A stretch of DNA of 64,000 nt from Leeuwenhoekiella blandensis MED217 (GCF_000152985.1 NZ_CH672395.1:1749145-1813144); one strand, 5' to 3'. Shown: positions 28,334-42,406, numbered from the stretch's first letter. Numbers and translations are program-made. The notes: a model not told the origin generated them from the letters alone.

Positions 28334-28411
28334 ATGGATGAAAAAATCAAAAAGCATCAAGTATACCTTGTAAACCTACTAAAGTTAAAAGCATCGAAAA
28401 ACAGTTACTAA
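28334..28411 (+). CDS. Possible 25-codon leader ORF upstream of susC (arm 2)
   Basis: A short frame starts with ATGGATGAAAAAATC and stops at TAA 15 bp before the susC start codon. It encodes a Lys-rich peptide of 25 residues with no recognised family. It may be chance, since the region is AT-rich and no strong ribosome binding site is visible. It is reported because it fills most of the 189-bp gap between GH43 and susC. Confidence 0.2.
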   Translation: MDEKIKKHQVYLVNLLKLKASKNSY

Positions 28412-28426
28412 TAAGAGATTCTGATT

Positions 28427-31400
28427 ATGATTAAAAAATGTTTAATGAACCAAAAAGTAGGAATAGTTCTTTTGCTTTGCCTGCTACTCAATTCAATAGC
28501 AACAGATTTGTATGGAGCTAGTTTATCATCAAAGCCTCCTCAAAAAGTTGTTACAGGAACTATACTAGAGGGCGATAGCGGCACACCACTTCCTGGGGTA
28601 ACCATTGTAGAAAAAGGTACCAAAAATGGTACAAGTACAGATTTTGACGGAAAATACTCCATAACTGTACCGGCCGGAGCTACTCTGGTATTTACTTACA
28701 TAGGTTTTGTAAGTCAAGAGATTGTCGTAGGTGATGAGTCTCAAATAGACCTGACCTTAAGTCCTGATATGGATACTTTAGAAGAAACAGTTGTTATTGG
28801 TTTTGGAGGTAAACAAAAAAAGGGGAGCGTTGTTAGTTCAATAACTACAATTAATCCTAAAGAATTAAAAGGGCCAACAAATAACCTTACTACTATGATG
28901 GCGGGTCGTGTATCAGGTATGATTGCCTATCAGAGAACTGGAGAGCCTGGTGCAGATAATTCTGACTTCTTTATACGTGGACTAGGTACTTTTGGTTCGG
29001 GAAAGCGTAACCCCTTAATTTTAATTGACGGGATAGAGTCAACTACAACAGATATGGCTCGTATTCAACCTGATGACATTGATAGTTTCTCAGTATTAAA
29101 AGATGCTGCTGCTGCATCTGTATATGGAGCACGTGGTGCAAACGGGGTTGTTTTAATTAGTACCAAAAGTGGTAAAGCAGGAGAAACTAAATTTAGTTTT
29201 AGATCTGAAACACGGGTTTCTGCAAATACAACCAACTTCAACTTTGCAGATAACATAACCTATATGAATCTAGCAAATGAAGCCGCTCTTACACGAGACC
29301 GTAATGCGATCCTGCCTTATTCTCAAACTAAGATTGATAGGACTGCTCAAGGAGATAATCCATTGTTGTATCCTAGTAATAATTGGATTGATCAATTAAT
29401 TAAAGATTATACTGTAAATCAAAGTTTGAATCTTAACGTGAGTGGAGGTAGTGAAAAGGCAAGATATTATGTTTCAGGGACATATAATGTTGATAATGGA
29501 GTGCTTGATGTAGATGGGATTAACAATTTTAACAGCAACATAAAACTTCGTAATTATGCAATACGAAGTAATATTAATATACAACTTACTCCTACTACTG
29601 AAGCTATTATAAGAGTATCAGGTCAATTTGATGATTATAATGGTCCTGTAGGAGGTGGTCAGGCGATTTTTAATAGTGCTGTTTGGTCTAACCCGGTTGC
29701 ATTCCCAGCAATATATCCTTCAGAATTACTTCCTTTTATTGACCATCCTCTTTTTGGAGGTGCACCTACAGGCATTGCGTCAGAAACTTTGTTAAATAAT
29801 CCCTATGCTCAGATGGTGAGAGGTTATCAAACAAGGAAAACGTCTACCATTCGACCACAGTTAGAATTAAAACAAGACCTGTCGTTTATTACAGAAGGAC
29901 TTAGAATACGCACAATGGGGTATTTGAGTAGATATTCTACATATACAGTTTCTAGACAATACAATCCATTTTTTTATAGTTCGTACTTAAACCCGGTTGA
30001 TGGTAATATAGAGCTTCAAGTTTTAAATGACGGTAGTGCAAGTTCTATAGGTACAGTAGGACAAGAATATCTAGGCTATAGTGAAGGTGAGAAACTTTTA
30101 GATTCTAGAATATACAACGAGACTGCCATAAATTATGACCGCACTTTTGGAGAGAAACATGCAGTTTCTGCAATGTTACTTAATTTAATTTCTAGCTATG
30201 AAAACGGAAACTCTGGTAGTGTACAAAGCTCTTTAGCCAGAAGAAATCATGGTATTTCAGGACGATTTACTTATGCATATGATAATCGTTATATGTTTGA
30301 AGGAAATTTTGGCTATAACGGTTCAGAGCGATTTGCAAGAGGTAGTAGATACGGTTTCTTCCCTTCAGTAGGTTTAGGGTATCGTATCTCAAACGAGAAG
30401 TTCTTTGAGCCTTTAAAGGATGTTGTGTCTAATTTAAAATTTAGATTAACGTATGGTTCTGTAGGTAATGACCAAATAGGTAATACAGAAGATAGATTTT
30501 TCTATCTATCTAATGTTAGCTTAGATGACGGAAACTATGGTGTTAGTTTTGGACAGGATTTTGGGTATTACCGTAATGGAGTTTATATCTCAAGATATGC
30601 CAATTATGACATCGGTTGGGAAGAATCAGAGCAGGTGAATTTAGGTGTTGATATAGGTCTTTTTGGAGATTTAAATATTGTAGCTGATGTTTTTAGACAA
30701 AACAGAACCAATATCTTACAAGCTAGATCAAATATTGGTTCGGCTCTAGGTTTAACAGCAGTACCACAAGCAAACTTTGCTAAGTTAGAGAGCTACGGTT
30801 TAGATCTTACCGCAGACTATAACAAACAGTTAGGTAAATATTTGTGGACGCAATTAAGAGCTAATTTCACATATGCAGATAATGAAATATTGGAATATGA
30901 TGAGGTAGATTATCCTGAGAATTTAGCATACAGATCTCAGATAGGTCAAAACGCATCTCAGGTTTATGGGTATATCGCTGAGCGTCTTTTTGTAGATCAA
31001 CAGGAGGTAGATAACTCTCCTACGCAATTTGGAGATTATACCGGTGGAGATATAAAGTATCGTGACGTTAATGGAGATGGTGTCATCTCACAGAGTGATA
31101 TGGTGCCAATAGGTAGCCCAACTACTCCAAAAGTCATCTATGGTTTTGGAGGAACGATAGGTTATAAAGCCTTTGATTTAAGTGTGTTCTTTCAGGGGTC
31201 AGCAGGTTCTACCTTTTTTATTAATCCACAGAATATCTCGCCCTTTGTTATAAATGGGGGAGCACAAAATGGACTTTTACAGGTAGTTGCAGATGATTAC
31301 TGGTCAGAAGAAGACCGTGATGTATATTCCTTTTGGCCACGCTTAAGTCAGAATTTTATAGAAAATAATAACCAGACTTCTACTTGGTGGATGCGCAATG

Positions 31401-31615
31401 GAGATTTTTTAAGACTAAAGACTTTAGAGCTAGGTTTTAATGCTCCTCAAGATTTTCTAGAAAAATTTCATATCAAGAGTTTACGCTTCTATGCGAGTGG
31501 TCTTAACCTGGCAGTGTGGAGCAACTTTGATTTGTGGGATCCTGAAATGGGAGGTAACGGATTGGGATATCCAATTCAATCGGTATACAACTTAGGACTT
31601 CAAGTAAACTTTTAA
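28427..31615 (+). CDS. SusC/RagA family TonB-dependent outer-membrane receptor (PUL arm 2)
   Basis: This 1062-residue protein has a signal peptide to about residue 31 (LYGAS). A CarboxypepD_reg-like domain (VTGTILEGDSGTPLPGVTIVEKG) runs over residues 41-120, then a TonB-box-like EETVVIGFG, a plug (MAGRVSGMIAYQR, LILIDGIES, FSVLKDAAAASVYGARGANG) and a large barrel ending YNLGLQVNF. It imports oligosaccharides together with the SusD encoded 6 bp downstream. It differs clearly from the arm 1 SusC in its plug and barrel loops, so the two pairs probably take different fragments of one glycan or two related glycans. Confidence 0.95.
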   Translation: MIKKCLMNQKVGIVLLLCLLLNSIATDLYGASLSSKPPQKVVTGTILEGDSGTPLPGVTIVEKGTKNGTSTDFDGKYSITVPAGATLVFTYIGFVSQEIVVGDESQIDLTLSPDMDTLEETVVIGFGGKQKKGSVVSSITTINPKELKGPTNNLTTMMAGRVSGMIAYQRTGEPGADNSDFFIRGLGTFGSGKRNPLILIDGIESTTTDMARIQPDDIDSFSVLKDAAAASVYGARGANGVVLISTKSGKAGETKFSFRSETRVSANTTNFNFADNITYMNLANEAALTRDRNAILPYSQTKIDRTAQGDNPLLYPSNNWIDQLIKDYTVNQSLNLNVSGGSEKARYYVSGTYNVDNGVLDVDGINNFNSNIKLRNYAIRSNINIQLTPTTEAIIRVSGQFDDYNGPVGGGQAIFNSAVWSNPVAFPAIYPSELLPFIDHPLFGGAPTGIASETLLNNPYAQMVRGYQTRKTSTIRPQLELKQDLSFITEGLRIRTMGYLSRYSTYTVSRQYNPFFYSSYLNPVDGNIELQVLNDGSASSIGTVGQEYLGYSEGEKLLDSRIYNETAINYDRTFGEKHAVSAMLLNLISSYENGNSGSVQSSLARRNHGISGRFTYAYDNRYMFEGNFGYNGSERFARGSRYGFFPSVGLGYRISNEKFFEPLKDVVSNLKFRLTYGSVGNDQIGNTEDRFFYLSNVSLDDGNYGVSFGQDFGYYRNGVYISRYANYDIGWEESEQVNLGVDIGLFGDLNIVADVFRQNRTNILQARSNIGSALGLTAVPQANFAKLESYGLDLTADYNKQLGKYLWTQLRANFTYADNEILEYDEVDYPENLAYRSQIGQNASQVYGYIAERLFVDQQEVDNSPTQFGDYTGGDIKYRDVNGDGVISQSDMVPIGSPTTPKVIYGFGGTIGYKAFDLSVFFQGSAGSTFFINPQNISPFVINGGAQNGLLQVVADDYWSEEDRDVYSFWPRLSQNFIENNNQTSTWWMRNGDFLRLKTLELGFNAPQDFLEKFHIKSLRFYASGLNLAVWSNFDLWDPEMGGNGLGYPIQSVYNLGLQVNF

Positions 31616-31621
31616 TTAGCG

Positions 31622-33607
31622 ATGATGATGAAAGAATTTAAAACAATTAAAATGAAAACATTAACGATAAAAAAATGTTCTGTTTGGAAAAAGCTTGGTG
31701 TTATCATGGTAATTCCTATGATGTTAAACTTACAATCTTGTGAGGACACTTTTTTAGATGTAGTACCAGATAATGTAGCAACAATTGATCAGGCATTTAA
31801 ATTGCGTAACGAGGCCGAAAAATATTTGTTTACCTGCTATGCGTATATGCCTAGAAATGGAAATTTAATCCATAATCCTGCTATGTTGGCAGGTGACGAA
31901 ATGTGGATACCTGATCAACGACAAGGTGTTGTAGCCTATTCACTAGATATAGCTATGGGTAATCAACGCGTATCAAACCCTTATTTTAATGCTTGGGACG
32001 GATATTATAATGGCGGTGGTCCTGCAGATCGATACAATCTTTTTGATGGCATAAGACACTGTAACATTTTTATTGAAAACTTAAGTGACCTTAGTAAGGT
32101 TCCGGACATTCAGCCTAGTGAGCGTGAACGTTGGATTGCCGAAGCTAAATTTCTCAAAGCATATTATCATTTTTACTTGATGAGAATGTATGGGCCAATA
32201 CCAGTTATGAGAGAGAATATTCCTGTTGATGCGCCAAGTGAAGAATTAGATGTTAGTCGTGATAATTGGAATGAGAGTATCGCATATCTTATAGAACTAT
32301 GTGATGAAGCTATCGCGATTTTACCTCCATCTATAACCGATATAAACTCAGAGCTAGGTAGAATTACAAGACCTATTGCTTTAGGTTTAAAGACACGTAT
32401 TTTGCTAACCGACGCAAGCCCTTTATTTAATGGTAATTCAGATTTGGCTGGATTGGTAAATAAAGATGGTGCGCAATTGTTTGATACAGAGTATGATGCT
32501 TCAAAGTGGGAATTGGCAGCTGATGCAGCATTGCTGGCTATTGAAGCTTCTGAGGCTGCAGGACATTCATTATATGAATTTCCGGGTTCGGGATTCACCT
32601 TGACAGATACCACAACACAAAAGCTAACCATTAGAAATGCGGTTTCAGAGCGTTGGAATTCAGAAGTGATCTGGGGTAATACAGTAAGTAGAACAGGAGA
32701 AATTCAATTAAACGCGATGGCTCCATTGAATGTTGCTCATTCACCCAATAATGCGCGTAAAGTTATGTCTCCAACCCTCAAAATAGCACAGCAGTTTTAT
32801 ACTAAAAACGGAGTGCCTATTGATGAAGACACAACATTAGACTTTAGTGATATTCTTGAATTAAGAGAAGCAGGTGCAGCCGAAAAGAATAACATTAGAC
32901 AGGGGTATAATACATCTATTTTAAATTATGACAGAGAACCAAGGTTTTATGCAGATTTGGGCTTTGACGGTTCTATATGGTATAAATACGATAGTGGAAA
33001 CGAAGAAACTAGATTTCATATTGAAGGGAAATACAATGATTATGCAGGAAGTAATACAGCTTTCTTCTTTAATATGACAGGATATTATGTGAAGAAGTTA
33101 GTAAACTGGAATCAGAGTTTTGGAGAATCATCTGCATCGTATAGAGAGTATGCTTGGCCAGAATTAAGACTTGCAGATCTATATCTAATGTACGCCGAAG
33201 CACTCAATGAAGTGCAAGGTCCTTCCCCTGAAGTTTTTGAATATTTAGATAGAGTTAGAGATCGAGCAGGTTTAGAAGGTGTACAAGAATCTTGGGCTAA
33301 CTTTTCATCAAATCCTAATAAGCCTAACTCTCAAGATGGGCTGAGAGATATAATTCATCAAGAGCGCAACATAGAAATGGCCTTTGAGGGAAGTCGTTTT
33401 TGGGATATCCGAAGATGGAAAGAGGCTTCACGTGAATTCAATGAGCCCATACGTGGGTGGAATGTTTTTGGAGAAGACGAGGCATCATATTATCAGGTAA
33501 GAACAATTTATCAACAGCGCTTTGTTTCTCCAAGAGATTATTTCTGGCCTCTCGCAGAAAATGCATTATTACAAAATTCAAATTTGGTTCAAAATTTAGG
33601 ATGGTAA
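31622..33607 (+). CDS. SusD/RagB family outer-membrane lipoprotein (PUL arm 2)
   Basis: This protein has 661 residues from the first ATG. A later in-frame ATG at 31652 (MKTLTIKKCSVWKK) gives a more normal signal, so the true start may be there. The lipobox is MLNLQSC. SusD features are EDTFLDVVPDNVATIDQAF, the TPR-like EAKFLKAYYHFYLMRMYGPIPV, DLYLMYAEALNEV, and the C-terminal RNIEMAFEGSRFWDIRRW. It is longer than the arm 1 SusD (542), belonging to the large SusD type. It presumably lids the adjacent SusC barrel and selects oligosaccharides. Confidence 0.94.
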   Translation: MMMKEFKTIKMKTLTIKKCSVWKKLGVIMVIPMMLNLQSCEDTFLDVVPDNVATIDQAFKLRNEAEKYLFTCYAYMPRNGNLIHNPAMLAGDEMWIPDQRQGVVAYSLDIAMGNQRVSNPYFNAWDGYYNGGGPADRYNLFDGIRHCNIFIENLSDLSKVPDIQPSERERWIAEAKFLKAYYHFYLMRMYGPIPVMRENIPVDAPSEELDVSRDNWNESIAYLIELCDEAIAILPPSITDINSELGRITRPIALGLKTRILLTDASPLFNGNSDLAGLVNKDGAQLFDTEYDASKWELAADAALLAIEASEAAGHSLYEFPGSGFTLTDTTTQKLTIRNAVSERWNSEVIWGNTVSRTGEIQLNAMAPLNVAHSPNNARKVMSPTLKIAQQFYTKNGVPIDEDTTLDFSDILELREAGAAEKNNIRQGYNTSILNYDREPRFYADLGFDGSIWYKYDSGNEETRFHIEGKYNDYAGSNTAFFFNMTGYYVKKLVNWNQSFGESSASYREYAWPELRLADLYLMYAEALNEVQGPSPEVFEYLDRVRDRAGLEGVQESWANFSSNPNKPNSQDGLRDIIHQERNIEMAFEGSRFWDIRRWKEASREFNEPIRGWNVFGEDEASYYQVRTIYQQRFVSPRDYFWPLAENALLQNSNLVQNLGW

Positions 33608-33635
33608 TTAAAAAACAAAATTAAATAGAGATATT

Positions 33636-34838
33636 ATGAAATGGAATTTATTTAAAAAGATGAGCTTTTATCTGATGGCCACTATGTTCATAGTGAGCTG
33701 TACAGAAGAAGATGTTAATGAGCCTTTAGAAAGTAATTCTGAAAAACCGGGGCAGGTATCAGATGTGAGAGTAGAGAATTTGGCAGGAAAAGCCAGACTA
33801 AGTTATACACTACCTAATGATCAAGACCTTCTGTATATCAAAGCAGATTATGTTTTAGAAAATGGTAGAGAGATGAATGTAAAATCATCATACTACAATA
33901 GTTCTGTGCTTTTAGAAGGGTTTTCTGGTAATTCAGAGGTTGAAATAGCAATAACTACGGTAAACAGAAGTGAAGTTGAATCAGATCCTGTTTATGTTAC
34001 GGTTAATCCAGATTTGGCACCTATCTACGATATTTATGAGAGTCTAGAAGTTGCACCTGCATTTGGAGGTATTTTTGTTTCTGCAGACAATCCGGAACGA
34101 GAGGATATCGCTATTCTCATTATGGAAGAAGATGAGTACGGTGATTGGGTAACATTAGGAAACAGTATTTATACATCTACTAATGAAATTGCAAGTACAC
34201 TTAGAGGGATGGATACTATAAATAAAAAGTTTGCCCTAGCCGTGAGAGATCGTTGGTTAAACTATACAGATACTTTGTTTGCTGATGTAAAACCGCTTTT
34301 TGAAGAAGCAATTCCAAAGTCGGGCTATAGAGGAGTTACATTACCTAATGATGCACCTCATCATCCTTCGACCTCATTAGAAGGTCTGTGGAATGGAAAT
34401 ATATGGGACTGGCCGCAAATATATTTAACTGCCGGAACGTACACAGCCTCTAACCATATATTCACTTTTGATATGGGGGTACAGGCTCAACTTAGTAGAA
34501 TTGTGATATGGGATTATCCTGAATATTTTAATAATAGATCATACTACTATTTGGCGTGTCCTAAACGCTTTAGAATATACGGGTCAGATGTTTTAGAGAC
34601 ATCAGGAGATCTATCAGAATGGACATTATTAGGAGAGTATGAAGAAGTAAAACCTTCAGGTCTTCCTTATGGGCAGCAAACTAATGAAGATTTTGAAACT
34701 GCAAACGCCGGGTTCAGTTGGGACATTCCTATTGATATGCCTAGAGTAAGGTACATACGAATTGAAAACCTTGAAAATTGGGCAGGAGGTAAACAAATTG
34801 CAATAGCCGAACTTCAGGCATATGGTAATTCACAGTAA
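33636..34838 (+). CDS. Surface glycan-binding lipoprotein, DUF4959/DUF5126/DUF5000-like
   Basis: This 400-residue lipoprotein has the lipobox MFIVSC. The N-terminal domain (EKPGQVSDVRVENLAGKARLSYTLP) matches the DUF4959 type. A second beta domain of DUF5126 type begins near residue 125. The C-terminal 170 residues resemble a discoidin-like DUF5000 fold (FDMGVQAQLSRIVIWDYPEYFNN, RYIRIENLENWAGGKQIAIAELQ). Such proteins lie directly after susCD in many PULs and act as SusE/F-like surface glycan-binding proteins. The F5/8-type domain is the likely sugar-binding part. Ligand is unknown. Confidence 0.8.
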   Translation: MKWNLFKKMSFYLMATMFIVSCTEEDVNEPLESNSEKPGQVSDVRVENLAGKARLSYTLPNDQDLLYIKADYVLENGREMNVKSSYYNSSVLLEGFSGNSEVEIAITTVNRSEVESDPVYVTVNPDLAPIYDIYESLEVAPAFGGIFVSADNPEREDIAILIMEEDEYGDWVTLGNSIYTSTNEIASTLRGMDTINKKFALAVRDRWLNYTDTLFADVKPLFEEAIPKSGYRGVTLPNDAPHHPSTSLEGLWNGNIWDWPQIYLTAGTYTASNHIFTFDMGVQAQLSRIVIWDYPEYFNNRSYYYLACPKRFRIYGSDVLETSGDLSEWTLLGEYEEVKPSGLPYGQQTNEDFETANAGFSWDIPIDMPRVRYIRIENLENWAGGKQIAIAELQAYGNSQ

Positions 34839-34858
34839 TAACACATTAAAGTATTCAT

Positions 34859-36598
34859 ATGAAAACATATAAGAAACAATTTTTTCTCTTGCTGTGTTTT
34901 GTGGCTCTAGCCTTTACAGCGTGTTCAGATGAGATGGAAGAGTATAGAAAGTTCACTGAAGGAGGTGAAATTAACTATACAGAAAAATTAGACTCAGTAG
35001 AAGTATTTACAGGAAGAGAAAGACTGTATTTACGAGGAATCCTTAAAGCAGATCCTAAAGTTACAAGTTTTAGGGTGTACTGGAATAATAAGGCAGATTC
35101 TGTAGTAGTACCGGTAACCCGTACCAAACCAGTAGATACTCTGGGGGTATATATAGATAATTTAGAAGAAAATATATACAACCTTGAAGTACGCACCTAT
35201 GATGATGAGTTAAATAGTTCTATACCTGTAAATGTAACAGCAGAGGTTTATGGCGAGCGATATCAAAATACACTGTATAACAGGCCAGTTATAAGTAATG
35301 TTTTAATTGGTACAGATCTGACTGTTAGTTATTCTTCAATGGATTTAACTACAGGGGTTTTAGGTACAGAAATTCAATATACTTCAAGCAATACTTCAGA
35401 AATGGAAGAATTGTTTGTGCCTATTGATTCGGCGATGGCTTTTATAGAAGATTTTACGAGTGGTTCAGAATATCAATACCGTACGATATTTAAACCAGAA
35501 CCTACTAGTATAGATACGTTCTATACAGGCTATCAGGCTTATATACCAGAACCAAAATTAACAGATCCTCCATATCTTGTGAATAGCACATATCCTTTTG
35601 AAATTTTAGAAGGAGGAAGTAGATGGGGAACTCCAGCAGGCTGGATACATAATGAAGCTGCACTTAGTCACGATGGATACGGTGCTTTAGATGGAGAAAT
35701 ATTTGATCTAGAAAGTGGGTGGGGGCAACCTGACCTTATTAACGCTAAAGTTTATCAAACAGTAATCTTACCTGCAGGGACGTACGCTTATAGCATAAAT
35801 ATAGCAGAGCTTAATTATGAAGGAGCAGATAATAATTTAGACCAAGGGTATTTCACGGTAGCAAGAGGTCCACAATTACCTGATGTGTCAGAAGTAGAAA
35901 CTTCATCTGAGACACTCGCATATGAACGTGTTAACAGGGCTAACGGACTTAATAGATTGCTTACCTTCTCTTTAGAAGAAACCACACAAGTATCTATAGG
36001 TGTTCAAACAACAAACGATCAAGGAGCAGGTAGGTATTTGAAAATTAATTCTTTTGCATTAAATCAATTTTCAGAAGCGCCATATCTTAAAAATGCATCA
36101 GTTCCTTTTAGACTTGCTACTCAAGGTAGTCGATGGGGGACTCCTGCAGATTGGATTCATAATGATGGAGCTATGAGTCATACAGATAATGGACCTCAAG
36201 GTGCATATGATGGTAACTCGGCTACTTGGGATTTAGAAAGTGGATGGGGACAACCCGATATTCTGAATGGCAAAGTGTACCAGGTTTTATTTCTTGAGCC
36301 GGGTACATACACCTATACGATAAACATCTTTGCTACAAATTATCAAGGCACACGCGGTACAGCAGATCAAGGCTACTTTGTGGTTGCAGAAGGTAATACG
36401 TTACCTGATGTGGTAGATGTCGAAGAAGCTGAGGAAACCTTAGTCTTTGAAAGAGTAGACTCAGAAAACGGAAATGTAAGTACGTTAACGTTTACAATTA
36501 CAGAACCAACAGAGGTAGCTATTGGAGCTGAAACAACTAACGACGAAGGTGCAGGTCGTTATTTACAGGTCGAATCTTTTAGACTTGTTAAGCAATAA
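34859..36598 (+). CDS. Surface glycan-binding lipoprotein with DUF4998 and two DUF5013-like domains
   Basis: This 579-residue lipoprotein has the lipobox ALAFTAC. The N-terminal domain (about residues 30-130) matches DUF4998 (MEEYRKFTEGGEINYTEKLD). After a linker domain come two similar domains of about 170 residues, both of DUF5013 type. They start PYLVNSTYPF and PYLKNASVPF and share SRWGTPA.WIHN, DLESGWGQPD, N.KVYQ and TTND.GAGRYL. The duplication suggests a two-site binder giving avidity for a long polymer. The conserved Trp residues are plausible sugar-stacking positions. It is the last gene before a strong terminator and so completes the capture-and-import part of arm 2. Confidence 0.78.
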   Translation: MKTYKKQFFLLLCFVALAFTACSDEMEEYRKFTEGGEINYTEKLDSVEVFTGRERLYLRGILKADPKVTSFRVYWNNKADSVVVPVTRTKPVDTLGVYIDNLEENIYNLEVRTYDDELNSSIPVNVTAEVYGERYQNTLYNRPVISNVLIGTDLTVSYSSMDLTTGVLGTEIQYTSSNTSEMEELFVPIDSAMAFIEDFTSGSEYQYRTIFKPEPTSIDTFYTGYQAYIPEPKLTDPPYLVNSTYPFEILEGGSRWGTPAGWIHNEAALSHDGYGALDGEIFDLESGWGQPDLINAKVYQTVILPAGTYAYSINIAELNYEGADNNLDQGYFTVARGPQLPDVSEVETSSETLAYERVNRANGLNRLLTFSLEETTQVSIGVQTTNDQGAGRYLKINSFALNQFSEAPYLKNASVPFRLATQGSRWGTPADWIHNDGAMSHTDNGPQGAYDGNSATWDLESGWGQPDILNGKVYQVLFLEPGTYTYTINIFATNYQGTRGTADQGYFVVAEGNTLPDVVDVEEAEETLVFERVDSENGNVSTLTFTITEPTEVAIGAETTNDEGAGRYLQVESFRLVKQ

Positions 36599-36609
36599 AA
36601 TCTTTTAAC

Positions 36610-36652
36610 AAAGAACAGGAAATACAGTTTAGCTATTTCCTGTTCTTTTTAT
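36610..36652 (+). terminator. Strong Rho-independent terminator splitting arm 2 of the PUL
   Basis: A perfect 15-bp stem (36610-36624 with 36634-36648) encloses a 9-nt loop, followed by more T. It begins 12 bp after the binding-protein stop and 55 bp before the next start codon. It separates the import genes from the enzyme genes. Confidence 0.9.
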
Positions 36653-36664
36653 TTCAATTGAATT

Positions 36665-37876
36665 ATGAATGTAATTTGTATGCGTAGACTAGTATATTCC
36701 TTGCTATTTCTTCTGAGCTCACTATCGTGTAGTAGTTCTGATACTACAGACGACGCGGTTATAGAACCAACTCCAGAAAAGAATGTTGAACTCGCAGAAT
36801 TAAACACTCAAGATGTAACAAATATAGATACTTTTAACGCTACTATACTTGCTGCTGTAACAGATGCCGGTGACGGAAGTATTTCTGAAAGAGGAATTTA
36901 TTTAAGTACAACTCCTGATTCAGGTGATGGAGAAAAATTTTTGGCATCAACAATTAAGGGTTCAGGTGAATTTACTGTGAATCTAACAGGTTTACAACAA
37001 GCCACTACCTATTATGCTAAGGCCTATGCTGTAAATCAAGCAGGTGTAGCGTATGGAAATGAGATAAATTTCAAAACGCTAATTGCTGAGTCGGCTTTAT
37101 TTGATACAGATGTAAAATCAGTCTCTGGAGCTCATGATATTTTTGTAGAAGTTAAATTGGTAGATCGTGGAGATTTACCCATCGCAGAAATAGGAGTTGT
37201 TTGGGGGACTGAAGAAGTACCTACAATAGAGGATAATAAATTAATGCACACTACGGTAGAGGATCATTTTAAGCAACGTATAACAGATCTTGAAGAAGAA
37301 CATTTGTACTTTATACGTCCTTATATGATCTCAGAAGGAGAGGCTGTTTATGGTCGTCAGATGATTATTTCAACTATTAAGAAAGGAGAGTTTACCTGGT
37401 CTTTTAATGGAACCTTAAATTTAGACAATCCTACTCATGTACGTATTAAAGCGGCGTTTGATGAGGCTTGTATGTATTTCAACAACTTCACTTCGATCAC
37501 AAAACATGTTACAGTTAATTATTCTCCCGGTACTCCAACAGCTGATGCAAATTTTGCAGGTTGGATCAATATGGGAGCTGTAGAAAGTTATCAAAGAACG
37601 GGTACAGCATTGCATGAAATGGCGCATACGGTTGGTATTGGTCAGCATTGGAGATTTGACGATTTATTTACAGATAACCGTTATAATGGAGAAAGAGCTA
37701 ATGAAATCGTACAGTTAATGAGCGGTAATGACGAGGAGTATATTAGAAAATCTGGAGTGCACTTTTGGCCTTATGGAATTAATGGAGCACACGAAGATAC
37801 CGGAGAAGAAGATTTATATATAACTCACTGTTTAATCTTACAGGGAATGAAGACTGATGGTTTGCCTTCAAATTGA
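36665..37876 (+). CDS. Lipoprotein with FN3-like domains and an HExxH zinc-peptidase-like domain
   Basis: This 403-residue protein has a lipoprotein signal (LSSLSC, Cys22). A start at the second Met, 36680, is also possible. Residues about 38-137 and 142-238 look like fibronectin-type beta domains (FTVNLTGLQQATTYYAKAYAVN). The C-terminal domain holds HEMAHTVGIGQH: His317, Glu318, His321, Gly324, His328. This is an HExxH zinc motif with a third His seven residues on, one residue further than in canonical metzincins. Further conserved-looking pieces are IVQLMSGNDEEY and HFWPYGINGAHED. The family is not one I can name. A peptidase or zinc-dependent glycan-modifying role are both possible. Within a PUL aimed at a proteoglycan, cleavage of the protein core is an attractive inference. 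Confidence 0.65.
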   Translation: MNVICMRRLVYSLLFLLSSLSCSSSDTTDDAVIEPTPEKNVELAELNTQDVTNIDTFNATILAAVTDAGDGSISERGIYLSTTPDSGDGEKFLASTIKGSGEFTVNLTGLQQATTYYAKAYAVNQAGVAYGNEINFKTLIAESALFDTDVKSVSGAHDIFVEVKLVDRGDLPIAEIGVVWGTEEVPTIEDNKLMHTTVEDHFKQRITDLEEEHLYFIRPYMISEGEAVYGRQMIISTIKKGEFTWSFNGTLNLDNPTHVRIKAAFDEACMYFNNFTSITKHVTVNYSPGTPTADANFAGWINMGAVESYQRTGTALHEMAHTVGIGQHWRFDDLFTDNRYNGERANEIVQLMSGNDEEYIRKSGVHFWPYGINGAHEDTGEEDLYITHCLILQGMKTDGLPSN

Positions 37877-37927
37877 TAAATTTGAAACAATTAATTATAA
37901 ACGTATTTTTTACGTTAATACCAGTTT

Positions 37928-42395
<4,468 letters not shown>

Positions 42396-42406
42396 AAAAA
42401 ATAGAG

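Noticed and set aside
32173-32631. 152-codon minus-strand frame within susD (arm 2)
   Set aside because: It mirrors the SusD codons, with no domain, no plausible promoter and no conserved motif. It is a shadow frame.
36665-37876. Calling the zinc-motif protein a true metzincin
   Set aside because: The third His is at position 12 rather than 11 of the motif, and a Met-turn is not certain, so only a general zinc-peptidase-like label is given.
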